Shown piece after piece: positions 1 to 8,421 of a stretch of 64,000 nt of DNA; the stretch's first letter is position 1, and each line of letters starts with the position of its first letter. This DNA is from Vibrio sp. 14G-20 (GTDB lineage Bacteria > Pseudomonadota > Gammaproteobacteria > Enterobacterales > Vibrionaceae): positions 62,001 through 126,000 of the forward strand of contig NZ_JAPHPW010000005.1 of assembly GCF_026241515.1 (NCBI RefSeq), written 5' to 3'. The notes under the pieces were generated by a model. The model made no database searches and was not told the DNA's origin. It saw only the letters and a list, made by a program, of their open reading frames with translations. The position numbers and the translations under genes are program-made.

Positions 1-1858
1 TCACCACGGGCTTCTCTTGTAACGGATAATCGTCCATCAAGCCTTTTTCTACCTGTGTCATTGCTTGCTCTACTTGCAACAAAGCTTGGCGCTGCAGTGG
101 CAACGGCGCACCGTCTTCTAGCTCAATCACCGCTGTGATGTAACGCCCCGGAATTTCAGGGAACAGCGCACTTCGAATCGCACCGTTAGACCACATACCG
201 TAAGCCAGTGAGATAGCTGCCACAAACCCAAGCAGGGACGCGACTTTGTAGCCAAGTGCAAACTCCAATACCGGCTTATAGAGTCTGAGATTGCACCACT
301 GCAAGCCACCTTGAGCCGCATTCTGAACCTTGGCAAAAATACTAGTAGATGGCTTTTTCACAGAGAGCTGAGCCAAGTGTGAAGGTAGAATAAATTTGCT
401 CTCAATCAGCGAGAAGATCAAAGCGAAGATCACCACTGCCGAAAACCCAGCAAGCACCTTGGCTAACTCATTGTTAATCCATAGCATGGGAGAGAATGCA
501 GCGATGGTTGTCAGCACACCAAACACGGTTGCCACTAACACGGAATGCACGCCCTGCCAAGCAGCGGTCTTTCCGTTTATATTTGAGGAGCCGTTTAGCT
601 TTGAAGTACCGGAATGACTAGGATTTCCCGTCCGTTTTTCGTGTATCGCTTCCCCGACGACAACCGCATCATCCACCAGCACACCGAGCACCAAGATAAA
701 GCCAAACAAGGTGATGTCGTTGATGCTGTAGTTAAAAAGCTGCATTGCAGCTAGGGTTCCTGTGAGCGCAATCGGGATCCCCATCGCGACCCAGAACGCG
801 AGCCTAATCTCAAGGAAAATCCCAAGCAAAATCAGCACGATTAACAAGCCTTGCCATGCGTTTTCGCTCAAACGAAACAGCTGCTCTTCAATGTAAGGTG
901 CCATGTCAGCCATGGTATTTAGCTCAATATCCGACGGCAGAATCGCTCGTTGCGCATCCAATGTTTCGCTGATCGCTTCACTGACTTTAAGTAGATTGTC
1001 GGATTGGCTAGTACTGACCAATAAAGCAATGGCATTGGAACCGTTGTTACGCACGATAGAGCCACTATATTGGTAACCACTGGTCAGCTTGGCAATGTCT
1101 CCCAAGTGTATTTTTCCGTTACTTCCCGAAATCACGACTAGCTGATTCAGCTTCTGCAAATCATCGGCGTAACCGTCACCACGAATCACCATCCGGCCTT
1201 TGTCACTTATTAGCTCACCGCTGCGAGACTCAAGCGAACGCTGCTCAACTAAACCTGCCAGCTCTTCCAAGCTAAGCCCTAACGCTTTCAGTTGGTCTGG
1301 GTCTGGCTCGATAACCAACTGAGGCATTCGAGTTCCCCAATTTGATACCTTTGATATTTGAGGGTTCTTCTTCAGCGCTTGTTCGAGCTGCTTAGCGATA
1401 GGTTGCAGCTCGTCATCGGTTCTTGGACCTGATACCACCACAAACGCGGCTAAATTGGTAAATTCATTGCGCACCACTTGCGGTCTTTCTGCTTGAACTG
1501 GAAAGCCATTGATGGCGTTAACTTGGTTACGAATGTCATCCAACAGCTTGTCTAAGTCTGTGCTGCTGGTTTTACGCACCACGACCCGAGACACGCCAGC
1601 ACTCGATTGGCTGGTGATCTGCTTAATGCCAGCAATGCCGCTGATCGACTCTTCGATTCGTTGCGTCACGCTCTCATCAATCTGTTGTGCAGTACCGCCA
1701 GGATAAGCCACAGTAATACTGATTGATGATGGCGCGATTTGCGGGAACGACTCGACACGCAGTTGACCAAACGCCAGAACACCACTGATAACAATCGCCA
1801 TCATCAACAAATTGGCAGCGACTGGGTTGTTAATGAACCATTTGGTCATCCAACTCAT
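1..1858 (-). CDS. RND family efflux pump, inner membrane subunit (partial)
   Basis: Proton-driven efflux pump of the inner membrane that would work with the adaptor encoded just upstream and an outer membrane channel. Translating the minus strand from 1858 gives MSWMTKWFINNPVAANLLMM, the usual RND start with TM1. A large periplasmic loop follows (AYPGGTAQQIDESV, RIEESISGI), and then the TM4 signature VDDAVVVGE near residue 395, whose acidic pair carries protons. About 619 residues are visible; the rest, probably 400 or more, lies beyond the left edge. The ATG overlaps the stop of the adaptor gene by 4 bases (ATGA), so the two are translationally coupled. It is closer to the HAE1/multidrug type than to metal pumps. 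Substrate unknown. Confidence 0.93.
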   Translation of the reverse strand, partial: MSWMTKWFINNPVAANLLMMAIVISGVLAFGQLRVESFPQIAPSSISITVAYPGGTAQQIDESVTQRIEESISGIAGIKQITSQSSAGVSRVVVRKTSSTDLDKLLDDIRNQVNAINGFPVQAERPQVVRNEFTNLAAFVVVSGPRTDDELQPIAKQLEQALKKNPQISKVSNWGTRMPQLVIEPDPDQLKALGLSLEELAGLVEQRSLESRSGELISDKGRMVIRGDGYADDLQKLNQLVVISGSNGKIHLGDIAKLTSGYQYSGSIVRNNGSNAIALLVSTSQSDNLLKVSEAISETLDAQRAILPSDIELNTMADMAPYIEEQLFRLSENAWQGLLIVLILLGIFLEIRLAFWVAMGIPIALTGTLAAMQLFNYSINDITLFGFILVLGVLVDDAVVVGEAIHEKRTGNPSHSGTSKLNGSSNINGKTAAWQGVHSVLVATVFGVLTTIAAFSPMLWINNELAKVLAGFSAVVIFALIFSLIESKFILPSHLAQLSVKKPSTSIFAKVQNAAQGGLQWCNLRLYKPVLEFALGYKVASLLGFVAAISLAYGMWSNGAIRSALFPEIPGRYITAVIELEDGAPLPLQRQALLQVEQAMTQVEKGLMDDYPLQEKPVV

Positions 1859-3030
1859 TGGTTTGATTCCTTAATCTGTGCTACATCAGATTTACCCGCG
1901 AGCATTGCTCCAGAATGAACTTCATTGAATCTAGGCGTGACTTGCTTACCAATTAGCATTGAAGAAAGTGGATATTGCACCACGCGGCGAGCCTTATCAC
2001 TTCGATCATTGAAGCGAATATCAAGCTCTTGGCTGCCTTGCCCAATAAGTGTTACCGACTCTTTTCGTAAACGATCTTTTGTGTCTAACGTCCACACATA
2101 CCCGTCTCGAGTCATCGCGCTCAGAGGTACGCTTACGACGTCATCTTGTAGACCGAGGTTAACCACAGCCTGAACCTGCTGATTAGGGAAAAGCCTTGGT
2201 TTGTCTTGGTAAGGGTTTTCAACCGATAGCACTACTTGTCTTTGACGAGTCACCGAATCGACTTCCGGCGACACATAACGCACTTTCGCTGGCCATTGAT
2301 TCCCAGAACGACTCACGACACGAATACTTGGCTTAACCAAGGCTGCTTGTACTTGTTGCCAATGCATTTCAGAGATTGGAAGCTCAATATCAATCGAATC
2401 ACTGGCGGCCAACTCAAAGGTCACTTGCCCCGCCTCTACCCACTCTCTTGGGCTAATGTGGCGCTTCATAACAACCGCATCAAAAGGCACGGTAATCACT
2501 GACTCTTCCACCAACTTCTGCGCACTGACATACGCCTGTTTGGCTTGTTGCAGGTTAGCTTTCGCTGCAAGCACTTGAGGCTCTCTGCGTGCAAAAGACG
2601 AACTTGTTTTTGGGTTGAGCATTTTGAGAGCGACAGTTTGTTCATGCTTAGCCTGTTTCAATTCCAGCTCCGCTTGCTTTAACACACTTAACGCTTGCGC
2701 CAAGTTCGCATCAACAGCGCTGGTATCTAGCCTCGCCAACACATCACCCTTATTCACTAATTGTCCTGGTTCAATGTTTTCATTCAGCCATTTTAGTTGC
2801 GCACTACTCGACGCTTTAAGTTGAATTGGCCAGCGAGCAGCGGTTAAGCCTAGTACCGTTAACGTCGGTTCGTGCTGCGAAGGTGTCACCTCCAATACAG
2901 AAACCGGTGCCAGTACTGCTTGTTTCTTCACAGGTTCCGCTGCCTCGGGTTCCAATTCATCGACAACAACCAAGGCGACAAAGATAGCCACACAACCGAC
3001 TAATACCGAAAGTGGCTTTTTAAACTTCAT
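1855..3030 (-). CDS. RND efflux periplasmic adaptor (membrane fusion protein)
   Basis: 391 residues. It links the RND pump to an outer membrane channel. An N-terminal signal anchor (residues 8-25, VLVGCVAIFVALVVVDEL) is followed by a lipoyl/barrel-sandwich half (about 65-105, IEPGQLVNKGDVLARLD), an alpha hairpin (about 105-165, with SVLKQAELELKQAK), the second lipoyl half (ITVPFDAVVMKRHISPREWV) and beta-barrel domains. Length and order are standard for the AcrA/HlyD-like family. The start is supported by AAGGAG eight bases upstream. The start overlaps the end of the preceding gene by 11 bases and the stop overlaps the pump gene by 4, so the three genes form one operon. There is no lipobox, so it is anchored by the N-terminal helix. 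Confidence 0.93.
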   Translation of the reverse strand: MKFKKPLSVLVGCVAIFVALVVVDELEPEAAEPVKKQAVLAPVSVLEVTPSQHEPTLTVLGLTAARWPIQLKASSSAQLKWLNENIEPGQLVNKGDVLARLDTSAVDANLAQALSVLKQAELELKQAKHEQTVALKMLNPKTSSSFARREPQVLAAKANLQQAKQAYVSAQKLVEESVITVPFDAVVMKRHISPREWVEAGQVTFELAASDSIDIELPISEMHWQQVQAALVKPSIRVVSRSGNQWPAKVRYVSPEVDSVTRQRQVVLSVENPYQDKPRLFPNQQVQAVVNLGLQDDVVSVPLSAMTRDGYVWTLDTKDRLRKESVTLIGQGSQELDIRFNDRSDKARRVVQYPLSSMLIGKQVTPRFNEVHSGAMLAGKSDVAQIKESNQ

Positions 3031-3907
3031 AAGGCATCTCCTTGGTAGCCTGTTGGACAGAGGTATGATTGAGTCGCTGACTGATTTCAGTAAGACGAGA
3101 AAGGGTTTGCAGCGTAATTGGCAGCATCACTGCAGTTTCAACAAACTCCAATGAGTAGGTAACGATTGAGAACACTTGCCCTGCAGTCGGCTGAATAAGC
3201 TGACTCACCATCCACAAATTGCCGACTACAGCACCAAACAAAATAGTAAAAATTAGTCCATAAACAATTGCTTCGGTGTCTGAGAGTTTGATTTCACACT
3301 GTTTAAGTCGCTCAAAATGCCAACGAAGTGCAGACAAGCGAACGCCGCTCAGCAACTGAACCTGCTGTTCAACTTGGTCGTTAAATTGGCCGTTTAGCCG
3401 CGTGAAGGTTCGGTGGAACACACCATAAATCGCAAGCATCGACAGCCCAGCAAACAACATGCAAAGCGCCAATGAGAAGTGAAACGTAGAGAGAATCACC
3501 ACAGTCGCAACAAGCTGAACCACAGCCGTCATCAAAGCGGGTAAATCGTCTTCTAAGAAATCGACCAGCTCACGTGACATGGTGAGTCGAGCATCTTTGG
3601 TTGATACAGATAAGCCACGTAGGTTTCGCTCCACGATATTCGCCAGTTTTACACGAATCGCACCATACACACGGGTATCGTAAAAACGACGAACGACACT
3701 GATGATCACCAGTACAAAAAGGATCGCGGCCAGCATCATCAAAGGCTGGAAGATTTGGTTTAAGACGCCGTCGATGGCGTAACCAATAAACAATGGCAAC
3801 AGAATAAGCATCACGTTTTCAGCCAAAACCATTAACCAAGTCGCAGCGACCTTTAATGGATTCAGCCGAATAATCGTTAGCAGAGAGATGGGATGTTTGA
3901 ATAGCAT
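3020..3907 (-). CDS. ABC transporter six-transmembrane domain protein without ATPase domain
   Basis: About 295 residues from the ATG at 3907; an upstream ATG at 3946 would add 13 residues but has no better ribosome site. The sequence resembles the membrane half of exporter-type ABC proteins: hydrophobic segments near residues 20-45, 55-80, 120-145, 150-170, 220-245 and 250-270 (mature numbering approximate), with charged stretches such as RVKLANIVERNLRGLSVSTKDA in the place of the cytosolic loops. No Walker A, Walker B or LSGGQ motif follows, and the gene ends right after TM6. It is the first gene of the efflux operon (11-base overlap with the adaptor). Whether it moves anything, or helps the RND pump, is unknown. 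Confidence 0.75.
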   Translation of the reverse strand: MLFKHPISLLTIIRLNPLKVAATWLMVLAENVMLILLPLFIGYAIDGVLNQIFQPLMMLAAILFVLVIISVVRRFYDTRVYGAIRVKLANIVERNLRGLSVSTKDARLTMSRELVDFLEDDLPALMTAVVQLVATVVILSTFHFSLALCMLFAGLSMLAIYGVFHRTFTRLNGQFNDQVEQQVQLLSGVRLSALRWHFERLKQCEIKLSDTEAIVYGLIFTILFGAVVGNLWMVSQLIQPTAGQVFSIVTYSLEFVETAVMLPITLQTLSRLTEISQRLNHTSVQQATKEMPYEV

Positions 3908-4021
3908 TATTGAACCCATAAATGAATATGGCGCCAGTATCACCAATTCAGCATGGGAAAAAGTGTCTCAGATTGCTGTATTAACAAATTAGACGACAGA
4001 CTCGCTTAGTAACTAGATCGG

Positions 4022-4053
4022 TTACCTTTTGTTTACCTCGGCTCCTTTACTGT
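4022..4053 (+). promoter_or_regulatory. Putative response-regulator direct repeat and promoter for the 4088-7571 operon
   Basis: TTACC at 4022-4026 and TTACC at 4033-4037 are 11 bp apart, one helical turn, as in OmpR/PhoB-type binding sites. A -10-like TACTGT (4048-4053) lies 10 bases after the second repeat. The same layout occurs at 7598-7629. This suggests autoregulation by the response regulator at 5608, but it is inferred from pattern only. Confidence 0.5.
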
Positions 4054-4087
4054 CCTTGATAAGAAAAATGAACAACAAGGAAAGAGC

Positions 4088-4665
4088 ATGAAATTATTCG
4101 CTTCACTACTCACGACAGTCGGTATTACTGGCGTTGTCTGGGGCTATTACATATTCAGCCTGCAATTGCGGATGCATCGACGGAGCAGCCAATAACTGAG
4201 TCATCAACGAACAACGCCTCAAAGAAACAGTCATCAGAGGTAAAACCACAGGCGACCGCAAACACTACTTACCTGCAAGGCTTTAGCAAAACCATCCCTT
4301 TAGAGGATGTGCCTGAGCTGTGGGTCGACTTCTACCAACACCTAGAAGCAAATGATGAGGAGATCGCACTACAACAAAAAGTGGTCGTGATCTATCAGGA
4401 CATCAGTTCCGACTTCAGCAAGGCTACTGTCACCATTGGCTTCCCGACTAAGCAATCAACATCAAATAAAAACAATCGCTTAATCCCAATTCCAAACAAA
4501 GCCAAAGGTACGCTTCTACTCAGTAAAGGTGAACATACTGAACAAGAATTAGCACAAGCTTGGGAAGAAATCGCGATTTTAAAAGAGGTTGATAAGGTTA
4601 TTGAGCACCACCAATTGAATCAGCATGGGTTGCCAGATTCTAGCGAGTTATACGTCTATTATTAA
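4088..4665 (+). pseudogene. Frameshifted gene: N-terminal membrane anchor plus GyrI/AraC effector-binding-like domain
   Basis: An ATG at 4088 with upstream AAGG opens MKLFASLLTTVGITGVVWGYY, a membrane anchor or signal peptide, but that frame stops at 4193. From about 4153 the -1 frame reads on without a stop (HIQPAIADASTEQPITESST...) to 4665, through a low-complexity linker and a domain beginning IPLEDVPELWVDFYQHLE that resembles small-molecule-binding GyrI-like domains. The two pieces join naturally if one base was lost around 4150-4170. The GTG at 4309 could give a 118-residue product, but it has no convincing ribosome site. It is the first member of the desaturase/two-component operon. It could be a true inactivating frameshift, a sequencing error or, less likely, recoding; I see no slippery heptamer. 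Confidence 0.6.
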
Positions 4666-4687
4666 ATGATCAGTAAAGGATTTCGTT

Positions 4688-5599
4688 ATGGATTTCACTA
4701 TCGATAGCATTGGGAACTTTCTCTCTCAAACATTCACAGAAACAAGCGTCATCCTGACCGAGACTTGGGTTGATGATAACTTTCTACTGCTTGCTCTGGC
4801 TCTGTTTATATTTGAGCTCATCCGCTATGCCTTTAAGAAAAAGTTAAGCTGGAACATGTTGGGAGACAGTGCGACCAACTTTGTCACTCTGTTCTTCTTG
4901 TTAGTGACCGTTTTCTTTGTCGGCCTAGCTTATGTCGGCGCGTTTGTTTATGCCTACGAGAATTTTAGCCTGACTCAGCTGCCAATATCCGGCTGGACGA
5001 TTCTTGGCTGCTTGATCTTGGCGGATCTCGCGTATTACTGGGAACACAGATTCTTGCACAGCAACGGTTTAGCTTGGGGAACGCACTCGGTTCACCATAG
5101 CTCGCCTTACTTTAATATATCAGTTGCTTACCGCTTTGGGCCTTTGGATTGGTTCTTCCCGTTCTTTTTCCATTTGCCGTTAATTCTGCTTGGCTTTAAT
5201 CCGTTTGTGGTGCTGATGTGTGAAACCTTTGTGCAGCTATACCAAACGTTATTGCACACCGAAACAGTTAAGCGATTACCTCGTCCTGTTGAAGCCGTGT
5301 TCAATACACCTTCACACCACAGAGTGCATCACGCAACCAACAAACAGTACCTTGATAAGAATTACGCTGGGATATTGATCATTTGGGATCGTATGTTCGG
5401 TACGTTCGCCAAAGAAGAGGAAGAGGTCAGATACGGCGTGTTCCCTAGAATCAACTCTGTGAACCCATTTAAGGTATATTTCCACGGCTACGTTAAACTG
5501 TGCCAGCAGTTATGGCATGCGCCAAATTGGAACTACCGACTACAACTTCTTATTCAGCCGCCTATCTGGGCTTGGAAAAGAGAACGAGAAACAAAGTAA
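4688..5599 (+). CDS. Fatty acid hydroxylase / sterol desaturase family membrane protein
   Basis: 303 residues. Di-iron integral membrane oxygenase that would hydroxylate or desaturate a lipid. The family histidine clusters are all visible: HRFLH (120-124), HSVHH (133-137) and HHRVHH (210-215), lying between hydrophobic segments at about 33-50, 63-90, 100-117 and 155-180. The start has GTAAAGGA upstream. It follows the frameshifted gene by 22 bases and precedes the response regulator by 8, so it belongs to a lipid-modification operon under its own two-component system. The substrate cannot be read from sequence; in bacteria the family acts on sterols, carotenoids, ornithine lipids or lipid A chains. 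Confidence 0.88.
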   Translation: MDFTIDSIGNFLSQTFTETSVILTETWVDDNFLLLALALFIFELIRYAFKKKLSWNMLGDSATNFVTLFFLLVTVFFVGLAYVGAFVYAYENFSLTQLPISGWTILGCLILADLAYYWEHRFLHSNGLAWGTHSVHHSSPYFNISVAYRFGPLDWFFPFFFHLPLILLGFNPFVVLMCETFVQLYQTLLHTETVKRLPRPVEAVFNTPSHHRVHHATNKQYLDKNYAGILIIWDRMFGTFAKEEEEVRYGVFPRINSVNPFKVYFHGYVKLCQQLWHAPNWNYRLQLLIQPPIWAWKRERETK

Positions 5600-5607
5600 G
5601 GACACTT

Positions 5608-6282
5608 ATGAGCATTAACGCCCTGTCGATTGAAGACGACAGTGACTTGGCAGAAGCCATTGCAGACTATATGGAACTCGACGGTTTCGAATTCGATTTT
5701 GCTTACAATGGCAGTACCGGGTTAAACCTCGCGTTAGAGGGGCGTTATGACATCATCTTAACGGACATCAACATGCCCAAAATGGATGGGCTCGATGTGT
5801 GCCAATCTCTTCGTCAGCAAGGCGTGACCACTCCGATTCTCATGCTGACGGCAAGAGACACATTACAAGACAAGATCGCAGGGTTCGAGGTCGGTTCGGA
5901 TGACTATCTAGTGAAGCCTTTTGCAATGGAAGAACTCAAAGTACGTTTGATGGCATTAGTGCGTCGTGCTCAAGGTTCTGTGACTTCATTGTCCGTGGCA
6001 GACCTCAAGCTCGACTTAGACAAACATCAAGCCATTAGAGACGGCAAACTGTTGAAGCTCTCCCCTGTTTGTTGGCGAATGCTCGTGATGTTAGTGCGAA
6101 ACAGCCCTAATGTGGTAAGTAAAGCCAAGCTTGAAGAAGCATGGGAAGACGAAATGCCAAGCTCAGACAGCATGAAAGCGCACCTGTTTAAGCTTCGCCA
6201 AGTGGTTGATGCGCCCTTTGATTCAAAGCTAATTCACACGGTTCATGGCATTGGTGTTGTCCTAAATGAGGAGCCATCATGA
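5608..6282 (+). CDS. OmpR/PhoB family response regulator
   Basis: 224 residues starting at the ATG at 5608, which has AAGGA seven bases upstream; reading further upstream only recruits frame-shadow of the desaturase gene. The receiver domain (1-118) has the acidic pair D10-D11, phosphoacceptor D53 (TDINMPKMDG), T81 and K103 (KPF). The C-terminal half (about 125-220) is a winged-helix DNA-binding domain (LLKLSPVCWRMLVMLV, then the recognition region SSDSMKAHLFKLRQVV, ending IHTVHGIGVVL). The stop overlaps the kinase start by 4 bases. Likely targets are the TTACC direct repeats at 4022 and 7598. Confidence 0.95.
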   Translation: MSINALSIEDDSDLAEAIADYMELDGFEFDFAYNGSTGLNLALEGRYDIILTDINMPKMDGLDVCQSLRQQGVTTPILMLTARDTLQDKIAGFEVGSDDYLVKPFAMEELKVRLMALVRRAQGSVTSLSVADLKLDLDKHQAIRDGKLLKLSPVCWRMLVMLVRNSPNVVSKAKLEEAWEDEMPSSDSMKAHLFKLRQVVDAPFDSKLIHTVHGIGVVLNEEPS

Positions 6283-7571
6283 AGCAGGCAAACATAAATC
6301 GAGTCAGTATTAAGCGCGATATCTACCTCTACTTGTTTGGCATTGTTGTTTTGCTTACCGCCATATACAGCTTAATGGTGTCTCAGAGCTATCATATTGG
6401 CCTGAACGAATCAGCAAAGTATGGGTTCTTGTATGAACTGGAAGTCGCAGAGCAACGTTACATCGAAACCGGGCATTTGCCAGACTATCAAAACCCGACA
6501 TTCCAAGCCTTTCTAACCTATTCGGAAATGCCCGCTAAATTTCAACAAGCCTTTGATTGGAGTACATTTGATAACGACGCTATTTATGAACATTACGAGT
6601 CTTCATCTAGCAATGAATCGGGGCAATACCTCTATGCAGCCAAACATCAAATTTCTGGAAAAGACGAATCGCTATACATCATTTCTGAGTACGATGAAGC
6701 GATTTACTTGAACCTATTCGAACTCAACCCACCTGAATCCGTGAACCAAATAAACAGTGCCTTTATCGCCATCGGCGCTCTTTTACTCTTGGTGTTCTTG
6801 ATCATTCGCCTTCTGATACACAGAGTCACCAAACCGATTATTACCTTATCAAAATGGTCTGAATCGCTTGACGTAAACAACACGCAAGGGCTGGCTAAGT
6901 TTCGATATAAAGAGATCGACCAATTAGCATCGCAGCTTGTTAAGAGTGTGCAAGGTGAACGCCAAGCCAATGAACGTGAGAGCTTTTTCTTAAGAGCAGC
7001 AAGCCACGAGTTAAGAACGCCGATTGCCACCATTTCAGCGAGTGGCGATATGCTGGTTCGATTGTCTGATAGCATTCCAAACAGTGGTCAGCGAGCTATC
7101 GCACGAATCCAACGTTCCGCCACCAATATGAAAGCCTTAGTCACGACGCTGCTTTGGATGAGCCGCAATAACGAGATGGAAACCAACTATGAGCAAATCA
7201 AGCTAGCTCCCCTACTCGACAGCATTATTGAAAGCCAACGTTACCTTTTGAAAAATAAAGAAGTCGATATTCAAATCAGTGTTGCTCAAGAAGAACATAA
7301 TCTTCCCCGCGAGTTAACTGAGGTTGTGCTCACCAATTTAGTTCGAAATGCATTTCAACACGGCGGTAGCGGAGATATCAGGATCACGCTGACAGAACAC
7401 CAGTTTGAGGTAACCAACCGCTTGGAAGATGAAAACCTGGCAAACGACTCTGAACAACAAACCTCTTTTGGTATCGGCCTAGAACTCATTGATCGCGTGT
7501 GTCAGAACCAAGGGTGGCGATTTACTCATGGAACTCACGACAACGAGTTCAGCGTTAGAGTGATGCTTTAA
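6279..7571 (+). CDS. Sensor histidine kinase, partner of the 5608 regulator
   Basis: 430 residues. TM1 at about 15-36, a periplasmic sensor region of about 120 residues (37-158), TM2 at about 159-181, a HAMP-like linker, an H box with H243 (ASHELRTPIATI), an N box with N357 (NLVRNAFQHGG) and a short ATP lid (SFGIGLELIDRV, 396-407). The ribosome site GAGGAG lies within the end of the regulator gene and the two ORFs share ATGA. The periplasmic domain has no motif I recognise. Given the neighbouring desaturase-like enzyme, an envelope or lipid-related signal is a reasonable guess only. Confidence 0.93.
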   Translation: MKQANINRVSIKRDIYLYLFGIVVLLTAIYSLMVSQSYHIGLNESAKYGFLYELEVAEQRYIETGHLPDYQNPTFQAFLTYSEMPAKFQQAFDWSTFDNDAIYEHYESSSSNESGQYLYAAKHQISGKDESLYIISEYDEAIYLNLFELNPPESVNQINSAFIAIGALLLLVFLIIRLLIHRVTKPIITLSKWSESLDVNNTQGLAKFRYKEIDQLASQLVKSVQGERQANERESFFLRAASHELRTPIATISASGDMLVRLSDSIPNSGQRAIARIQRSATNMKALVTTLLWMSRNNEMETNYEQIKLAPLLDSIIESQRYLLKNKEVDIQISVAQEEHNLPRELTEVVLTNLVRNAFQHGGSGDIRITLTEHQFEVTNRLEDENLANDSEQQTSFGIGLELIDRVCQNQGWRFTHGTHDNEFSVRVML

Positions 7572-7597
7572 CGAAATTAGAGATCGGTATCAGATGG

Positions 7598-7629
7598 TGA
7601 CCAAATGTTTACCTTGGCTTGGTTATGCT
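7598..7629 (+). promoter_or_regulatory. Second copy of the direct-repeat promoter, upstream of the 50-residue membrane peptide
   Basis: TGACC at 7598-7602 and TTACC at 7609-7613 have the same 11-bp spacing as the repeat at 4022, the same following T-T/C-GGCT and a -10-like TATGCT at 7624-7629 placed exactly 10 bases after the second repeat. The match in spacing and context to the operon promoter suggests one regulator controls both. Confidence 0.5.
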
Positions 7630-7658
7630 AGTCGCACAATCAAGTTAGGAGTCGTTTT

Positions 7659-7811
7659 ATGGGTATTTGGATTTTAGAAACACTATTGTGGGCTGTGGTA
7701 ACCGTGGCGGTTTGTGTCGCGATTTGGGGACTTTACTTACCCAATATCTTAATCGCACTAGGTGTGTCGGTAGGGGTATCTTTGTTGCTGGGAAAGAGCT
7801 GGAGAAGCTAG
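7659..7811 (+). CDS. Small hydrophobic membrane peptide (50 aa)
   Basis: MGIWILETLLWAVVTVAVCV begins a 50-residue protein with two hydrophobic stretches (about 3-25 and 28-45) around a turn at LYLPN, ending KSWRS. A ribosome site (TTAGGAG) lies about 8 bases before the ATG. It follows the kinase gene by 87 bases but has its own promoter-like element with the repeats described at 7598. Unknown function. Being a probable co-target of the two-component system, it may be a small feedback or envelope-stress peptide, but that is a guess. Confidence 0.65.
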   Translation: MGIWILETLLWAVVTVAVCVAIWGLYLPNILIALGVSVGVSLLLGKSWRS

Positions 7812-7856
7812 GTATTTAAAAAGGAAATCGTTCGAAAATTAGTGATCTTTGATACA

Positions 7857-7908
7857 CCCGACAGCAGCTATGTTTATTAAGAACATTGATTAACTAAAAA
7901 CTGTCGGG
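7857..7908. other. Long-loop inverted repeat CCCGACAG / CTGTCGGG
   Basis: CCCGACAG at 7857-7864 and its exact complement CTGTCGGG at 7901-7908 are separated by 36 AT-rich bases. It sits between the convergent genes ending at 7811 and 7920. In the minus direction the first arm is followed by TTTTTAG. It may act as a transcription end for one or both genes; the long loop makes it atypical. Confidence 0.4.
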
Positions 7909-7919
7909 CGCGAATTAAA

Positions 7920-8243
7920 TTAGCTACTTAATGTCTCTTCAAAAACACCTAGCTCACGACCAAGCCAAATCGCACGTACTGTGTGGTCTAGCGTTTCTTC
8001 GCCGCCCGTTACTGGGTGAATCAGCACCGACATATCGCCGCGCTCTTGCTCAAGCCACTCAACAATGCCCGACTCTTTGTTAGCAAAATGAATCTCAAAC
8101 ATCGGCATTTTATGTGGGCCAACCAAACGTTGTACTAAAGGAAAAACCTCTAATACATCTTTACGTTCCGATAGAATTTTCTGACGCAGTATTTCTGCCT
8201 GCTCTGCAAAGCGCAGAGGGAAATAGATATGACCGTGGTACAT
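7920..8243 (-). CDS. DOPA 4,5-dioxygenase family protein
   Basis: 107 residues, the usual size for this small ferredoxin-like-fold family. Characteristic stretches are MYHGHIYFPL at the start, the central GPHKMPMFEIHF, and VLIHPVTGGEETLDHT near the end; the conserved histidines (H4, the His of GPHKM, H of EIHF and H of VLIHP) are the likely metal ligands. Plant and fungal relatives cleave the DOPA ring extradiol-wise; the bacterial role is unclear. Transcribed alone. Confidence 0.85.
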   Translation of the reverse strand: MYHGHIYFPLRFAEQAEILRQKILSERKDVLEVFPLVQRLVGPHKMPMFEIHFANKESGIVEWLEQERGDMSVLIHPVTGGEETLDHTVRAIWLGRELGVFEETLSS

Positions 8244-8421
8244 GGCACCATCCTTTAGAATTATGATGTCGCAAGTTTATACCTAAACCGCATTCAATAG
8301 CTAAGTCTTAATGGATGAACTTGATTGGTGAGGGTCAATAAGTAGAAAAAACTAGAGTCTGTTATTCGAGGTAATCAAAAACAAACTCTAGTTATATACA
8401 GTGAGTTAGTATTTGAAGCGA

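Noticed and set aside
2236..2502. Plus-strand ORF inside the adaptor gene
   Set aside because: Opposite-strand shadow of the 1855-3030 adaptor; its residues match no family and the adaptor fits its full length.
5500..5607. Upstream extension of the response regulator to the ATG at 5500
   Set aside because: Lies inside the desaturase gene in another frame; the ATG at 5608 has a proper ribosome site and starts the receiver fold directly.
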